Assembly: GCA_937923375.1 (NCBI GenBank) | Contig: CALAJG010000044.1 | Coordinates: 1-8,143 of the forward strand | Reading direction: 5' to 3' | From: an uncultured Leucothrix sp. | GTDB taxonomy: Bacteria > Pseudomonadota > Gammaproteobacteria > Thiotrichales > Thiotrichaceae | Length of the DNA stretch: 8,143 bases | Part shown: positions 6,446 through 8,143 of the stretch, piece by piece | Layout: the number at the start of each line of letters is the position of its first letter | How positions within the stretch are numbered: position 1 is the first letter of the stretch | The notes under the pieces: generated by a model | The model's input: the letters and a program-made list of their open reading frames with translations, nothing else | Told to the model about the DNA's origin: nothing | The model's database searches: none | Position numbers and translations under genes: made by a program

Positions 6446-6470
6446 GCTTAATTATAAAACATCTTTAAGC
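6446..6470. repeat. Inverted repeat GCTTAA-N13-TTAAGC around a TATAAT box
   Basis: Perfect 6-base arms at 6446-6451 and 6465-6470 with a 13-base spacer. The dyad lies between the LysR stop and the SPOR-gene start and encloses or touches the TATAAT box read on the minus strand. It could be an operator that blocks or recruits polymerase. A weak hairpin after the LysR gene is less likely because there is no T-run and the arms are AT-rich. Confidence 0.45.
6451..6456 (-). promoter_or_regulatory. Candidate -10 box for the SPOR-TmpA-TmpB-HD operon
   Basis: A perfect TATAAT on the minus strand, 39 bases upstream of the ATG at 6411. No good -35 box lies at 16-18 bases; the best is TTAAAT (3/6) at 6480-6475, overlapping the LysR stop. 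A strong -10 with a poor -35 is typical of activator-dependent promoters, which fits a regulated catabolic operon. Read-through from the LysR gene is the alternative. Confidence 0.45.
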
Positions 6471-6476
6471 GATAAT

Positions 6477-7316
6477 TTAATCCTGCGCAGTTAGTTTCGA
6501 CAAATGGTGCAACCAACCCCACTCCGTTGACGCCAGATCATTGGTGATAAGATAAGCAGTACGGCTAAACGTTGGAGCTGACTCTACTCTGTATAACTTT
6601 TCGTCTTGTATTAGATGCATGACCAAATATTCTGGCAAATATACAGATCCCCCTTGGTCCAGCAAATAATCCAAAGCCCAAACCGCACAGCTAAAGCTGA
6701 CTTTAGCAATGCCTGCATCAGTGTAAGCGGCGGCATGTTTTCGACCAAAATCCTGACCTGCATCAAAATAGATATAGCTTGGGTCAAAACGCATCGGGTT
6801 ATTAGGTTTGGTTGCCACCAAAATTAACTGCTCTGTACCCAATGTATGAATGGTTTGGTGTTGTTGAGATACCGGCCGATACGTTAGCGCTGCGTCAATT
6901 AGACCTGTGGCTAACCATTTATCTAACTGATCATGCTGACCCGGCATAAATGATAGCGCCATTTTTGGATAATCCTTATGCAAGTTTCTACTCAGCTTTC
7001 GACCTATACCCGGCCATAAATCATAATGGCAGCCAAGATTGCACACTGAGCTGACGCCAACCGGTAGTGATGTCTCCTGCTGAGCCTGATTCCACAGATC
7101 GATCATCGCTTCAGCATAACGCTTAAACTTAGTACCCGCTGCCGTCAGCGTTACCCCCGACTTTTTACGATGAAACAAAGATTGGCCGATGTCTGCTTCT
7201 AAGCTTTGTAAACGCGACGTAACGGTCGATTGACTAACGAACAACCGCTCCGATGCATTCACTAAGCTTCCCGTTTCAACAATGGTCAGGAATGTTTTTA
7301 ATGCAGATAAATTCAT
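6477..7316 (-). CDS. LysR-type transcriptional regulator
   Basis: A 279-residue protein, slightly short for the family (about 290-310). It has the N-terminal winged helix-turn-helix (residues 1-60: LKTFLTIVETGSL, then ASERLFVSQSTVTSRLQSLE, then LFHRKKSGVTLTAAG). A linker helix and a shortened effector-binding domain from about residue 88 follow. No Shine-Dalgarno sequence is visible before the ATG at 7316, which suggests low expression, as is common for regulators. It is divergent from the flavin reductase gene and lies 65 bases upstream of the SPOR-TmpA-TmpB operon on the same strand, so either or both could be its targets. The divergent arrangement favours the flavin monooxygenase pair. The effector cannot be inferred from sequence. 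Confidence 0.92.
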   Translation of the reverse strand: MNLSALKTFLTIVETGSLVNASERLFVSQSTVTSRLQSLEADIGQSLFHRKKSGVTLTAAGTKFKRYAEAMIDLWNQAQQETSLPVGVSSVCNLGCHYDLWPGIGRKLSRNLHKDYPKMALSFMPGQHDQLDKWLATGLIDAALTYRPVSQQHQTIHTLGTEQLILVATKPNNPMRFDPSYIYFDAGQDFGRKHAAAYTDAGIAKVSFSCAVWALDYLLDQGGSVYLPEYLVMHLIQDEKLYRVESAPTFSRTAYLITNDLASTEWGWLHHLSKLTAQD

Positions 7317-7328
7317 AAAGATACAATC

Positions 7329-7347
7329 AATTCGGTTTATTCGAATT
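7329..7347. promoter_or_regulatory. LysR-type operator dyad (T-N11-A)
   Basis: Perfect inverted repeat AATTCG-N7-CGAATT. Inside it T7332 and A7344 form the T-N11-A core typical of LysR-family recognition sites. It is 12 bases upstream of the regulator's own ATG and about 80 bases upstream of the divergent flavin reductase start. This is the usual position for autorepression plus activation of the divergent gene. TATGAT at 7348-7353 (plus strand) abuts it and could be a -10 box for the flavin reductase, though no clear -35 accompanies it. Confidence 0.6.
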
Positions 7348-7373
7348 TATGATACAAAATATTTCGCTTTCCA

Positions 7374-7383
7374 GATAGCTTAA
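7374..7383. repeat. 10-base word GATAGCTTAA shared with the gap before the SPOR operon
   Basis: GATAGCTTAA at 7374-7383 is repeated exactly, in the same orientation, at 6442-6451. There it includes the left arm of the GCTTAA/TTAAGC dyad. Both copies are in the gaps flanking the LysR gene. It may be a half-site for a common regulator. Two copies only, so chance is not excluded. Confidence 0.35.
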
Positions 7384-7428
7384 CCTACTGCAAAATTGCT
7401 CATACACCTAAAGTAGAATGGAACTGCA

Positions 7429-7965
7429 ATGACGAAGGCAACTAATAATCAAGCCGTCACAATAAGCGAGATAAACGATGCTGTTGACCGCGGTGACTTT
7501 CTTAGCGCTATGCGGGCAGTTGCGAATAGCGTGACAGTGGTTACCACCGAAGGCAAAGCCGGTCGGCACGGCGGCACGGTCAGCGCGTTCTGTTCTGTCT
7601 CAGCAGATCCACCGACAGTGTTAGTTTGCCTGCATGGCGACAGCCGTATCGCTGAGACAGTCGCGGAAAACGGCCGTTTTTGTGTGAATGTATTACCCAC
7701 AAGTAACCAATTTGCATCAGATCGTTTTGCCGGACGCCATGACGATACAGTCACCGACCGCTTTGAGGGTATTCCTCTGGAAACTAGTTATGGGGAGCCC
7801 CCTATACTTAGCGGCAGCACGGCATTTTGCTGTGAAATCAAAGACGCAGTTAACTCAGGTACACACACCATATTTATAGGTCGGGTCAAGTCAGTAAAAG
7901 CGGGCACGCCTGATCCGTTGCTTTATTTTGACGGAGCTTACCGACAAATGGGAGATAAAGTATGA
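7429..7965 (+). CDS. Flavin reductase, HpaC-like FMN-binding split-barrel family
   Basis: A 178-residue protein of the short-chain flavin reductase family, which uses NAD(P)H to make free reduced flavin for a partner monooxygenase. Typical features are FLSAMRAVANSVTVVTT at 24-40, HGGTVSAFCSVSADPPTVLVCL at 47-68 (the flavin-binding core), and RFCVNVL near 83-89. A second core stretch, CCEIKDAVNSGTHTIFIGRV, lies near residues 133-152. The extra N-terminal 20 residues are non-conserved in character. Its stop overlaps the start of the luciferase-like gene (ATGA, 7962-7965), so the two are almost certainly a two-component monooxygenase. The ribosome site is weak (GGA about 7 bases before ATG). A five-codon frame (ATG at 7418, TGA at 7430-7432) overlaps the start codon and is probably chance. 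Confidence 0.9.
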   Translation: MTKATNNQAVTISEINDAVDRGDFLSAMRAVANSVTVVTTEGKAGRHGGTVSAFCSVSADPPTVLVCLHGDSRIAETVAENGRFCVNVLPTSNQFASDRFAGRHDDTVTDRFEGIPLETSYGEPPILSGSTAFCCEIKDAVNSGTHTIFIGRVKSVKAGTPDPLLYFDGAYRQMGDKV

Positions 7966-8143
7966 AATTCCAACTTGCCATTAATCTTGAGCGTATGGAT
8001 GACAGCAGCGACATGCAGGATGTCGCCAAGCATACACTTGAAATGGTGCAAATGGCTGATCAGGGTGGCTTTGAGATCGCTTGGGCAGCCGAGCACCACG
8101 CTTTAGAAATGACCATAGCACCCAATCCATTTCAGATACTCAC
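7962..8143 (+). CDS. Luciferase-like flavin-dependent monooxygenase, partial (N-terminus only)
   Basis: The first 60 residues of a protein that continues past the right edge. It opens MKFQLAINLERMD, then has HTLEMVQMADQGGFEIAWAAEHHA and IAPNPFQIL. The pattern of a first beta strand, a helix ending in ADQGGF, and AEHH before a conserved Pro-rich loop is that of the LLM (bacterial luciferase-like) TIM-barrel family. Such enzymes use reduced FMN from a separate reductase, here encoded immediately upstream with an ATGA overlap, to insert one oxygen atom into an organic substrate. GGGAG lies 7 bases before the ATG. The substrate cannot be read from this fragment. Confidence 0.87.
   Translation, partial: MKFQLAINLERMDDSSDMQDVAKHTLEMVQMADQGGFEIAWAAEHHALEMTIAPNPFQIL

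Noticed and set aside
7418..7432. Five-codon frame overlapping the flavin reductase start, considered as a regulatory upstream ORF
   Set aside because: It has no ribosome site of its own and is short enough to be expected by chance.
1..8143. A defence island, mobile element or phage remnant
   Set aside because: No nuclease, integrase, transposase, terminal repeats or repeat-spacer array was seen; the HD proteins match oxygenase-type ligand patterns and not Cas3 or dGTPase.

Overview
The window looks like chromosomal DNA from a Gram-negative proteobacterium, probably a gammaproteobacterium and plausibly marine. The support is protein style (SPOR-domain periplasmic protein, Bcr/CflA-type exporter, periplasmic di-haem peroxidase), mid-range base composition and compact operons. 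This assignment is an inference; there is no rRNA or other phylogenetic marker. I saw no tRNA, CRISPR array, insertion sequence or other mobile element. No gene-free stretch exceeds about 110 bases.

Layout. (1) Bases 1-722, minus strand: N-terminal two-thirds of a Bcr/CflA-type MFS exporter, cut by the window edge. (2) Bases 834-3171, plus strand: a tight three-gene operon of exported proteins. It encodes an amidohydrolase-2 enzyme, a small YtkA/FixH-like protein with a Met/His-rich motif, and a MauG/cytochrome c peroxidase-type di-haem enzyme. (3) Bases 3212-6411, minus strand: a four-gene unit, read from high to low coordinates. It encodes a DUF4087+SPOR periplasmic protein, a TmpA-like 2-oxoglutarate/Fe(II) oxygenase, a TmpB/PhnZ-like HD-domain oxygenase, and a second, divergent HD-domain protein. 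(4) Bases 6477-7316, minus strand: a LysR-type regulator. (5) From 7429 to the right edge, plus strand: an HpaC-type flavin reductase overlapping the start of a luciferase-like flavin monooxygenase.

The most interesting part is region 3. The TmpA-like and TmpB-like genes overlap by ATGA and resemble the pair that breaks down 2-(trimethylammonio)ethylphosphonate to glycine betaine and phosphate. The TmpB-like protein keeps every metal ligand and phosphonate-contact position I can map from PhnZ. The second HD protein keeps the six metal ligands but has none of those phosphonate contacts and no Tyr-x-x-Glu lid. It is therefore probably a di-metal enzyme with another substrate, placed in the same transcription unit. 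The LysR gene lies between this operon and the flavin monooxygenase pair. It has a textbook T-N11-A dyad just upstream of its start. A 10-base word, GATAGCTTAA, occurs in both of its flanking intergenic gaps, which hints at joint control.

Region 2 is a separate candidate system. A secreted hydrolase, a possible copper-binding or redox partner and a di-haem peroxidase or MauG-like enzyme are encoded as one transcript, and their joint function is not obvious.
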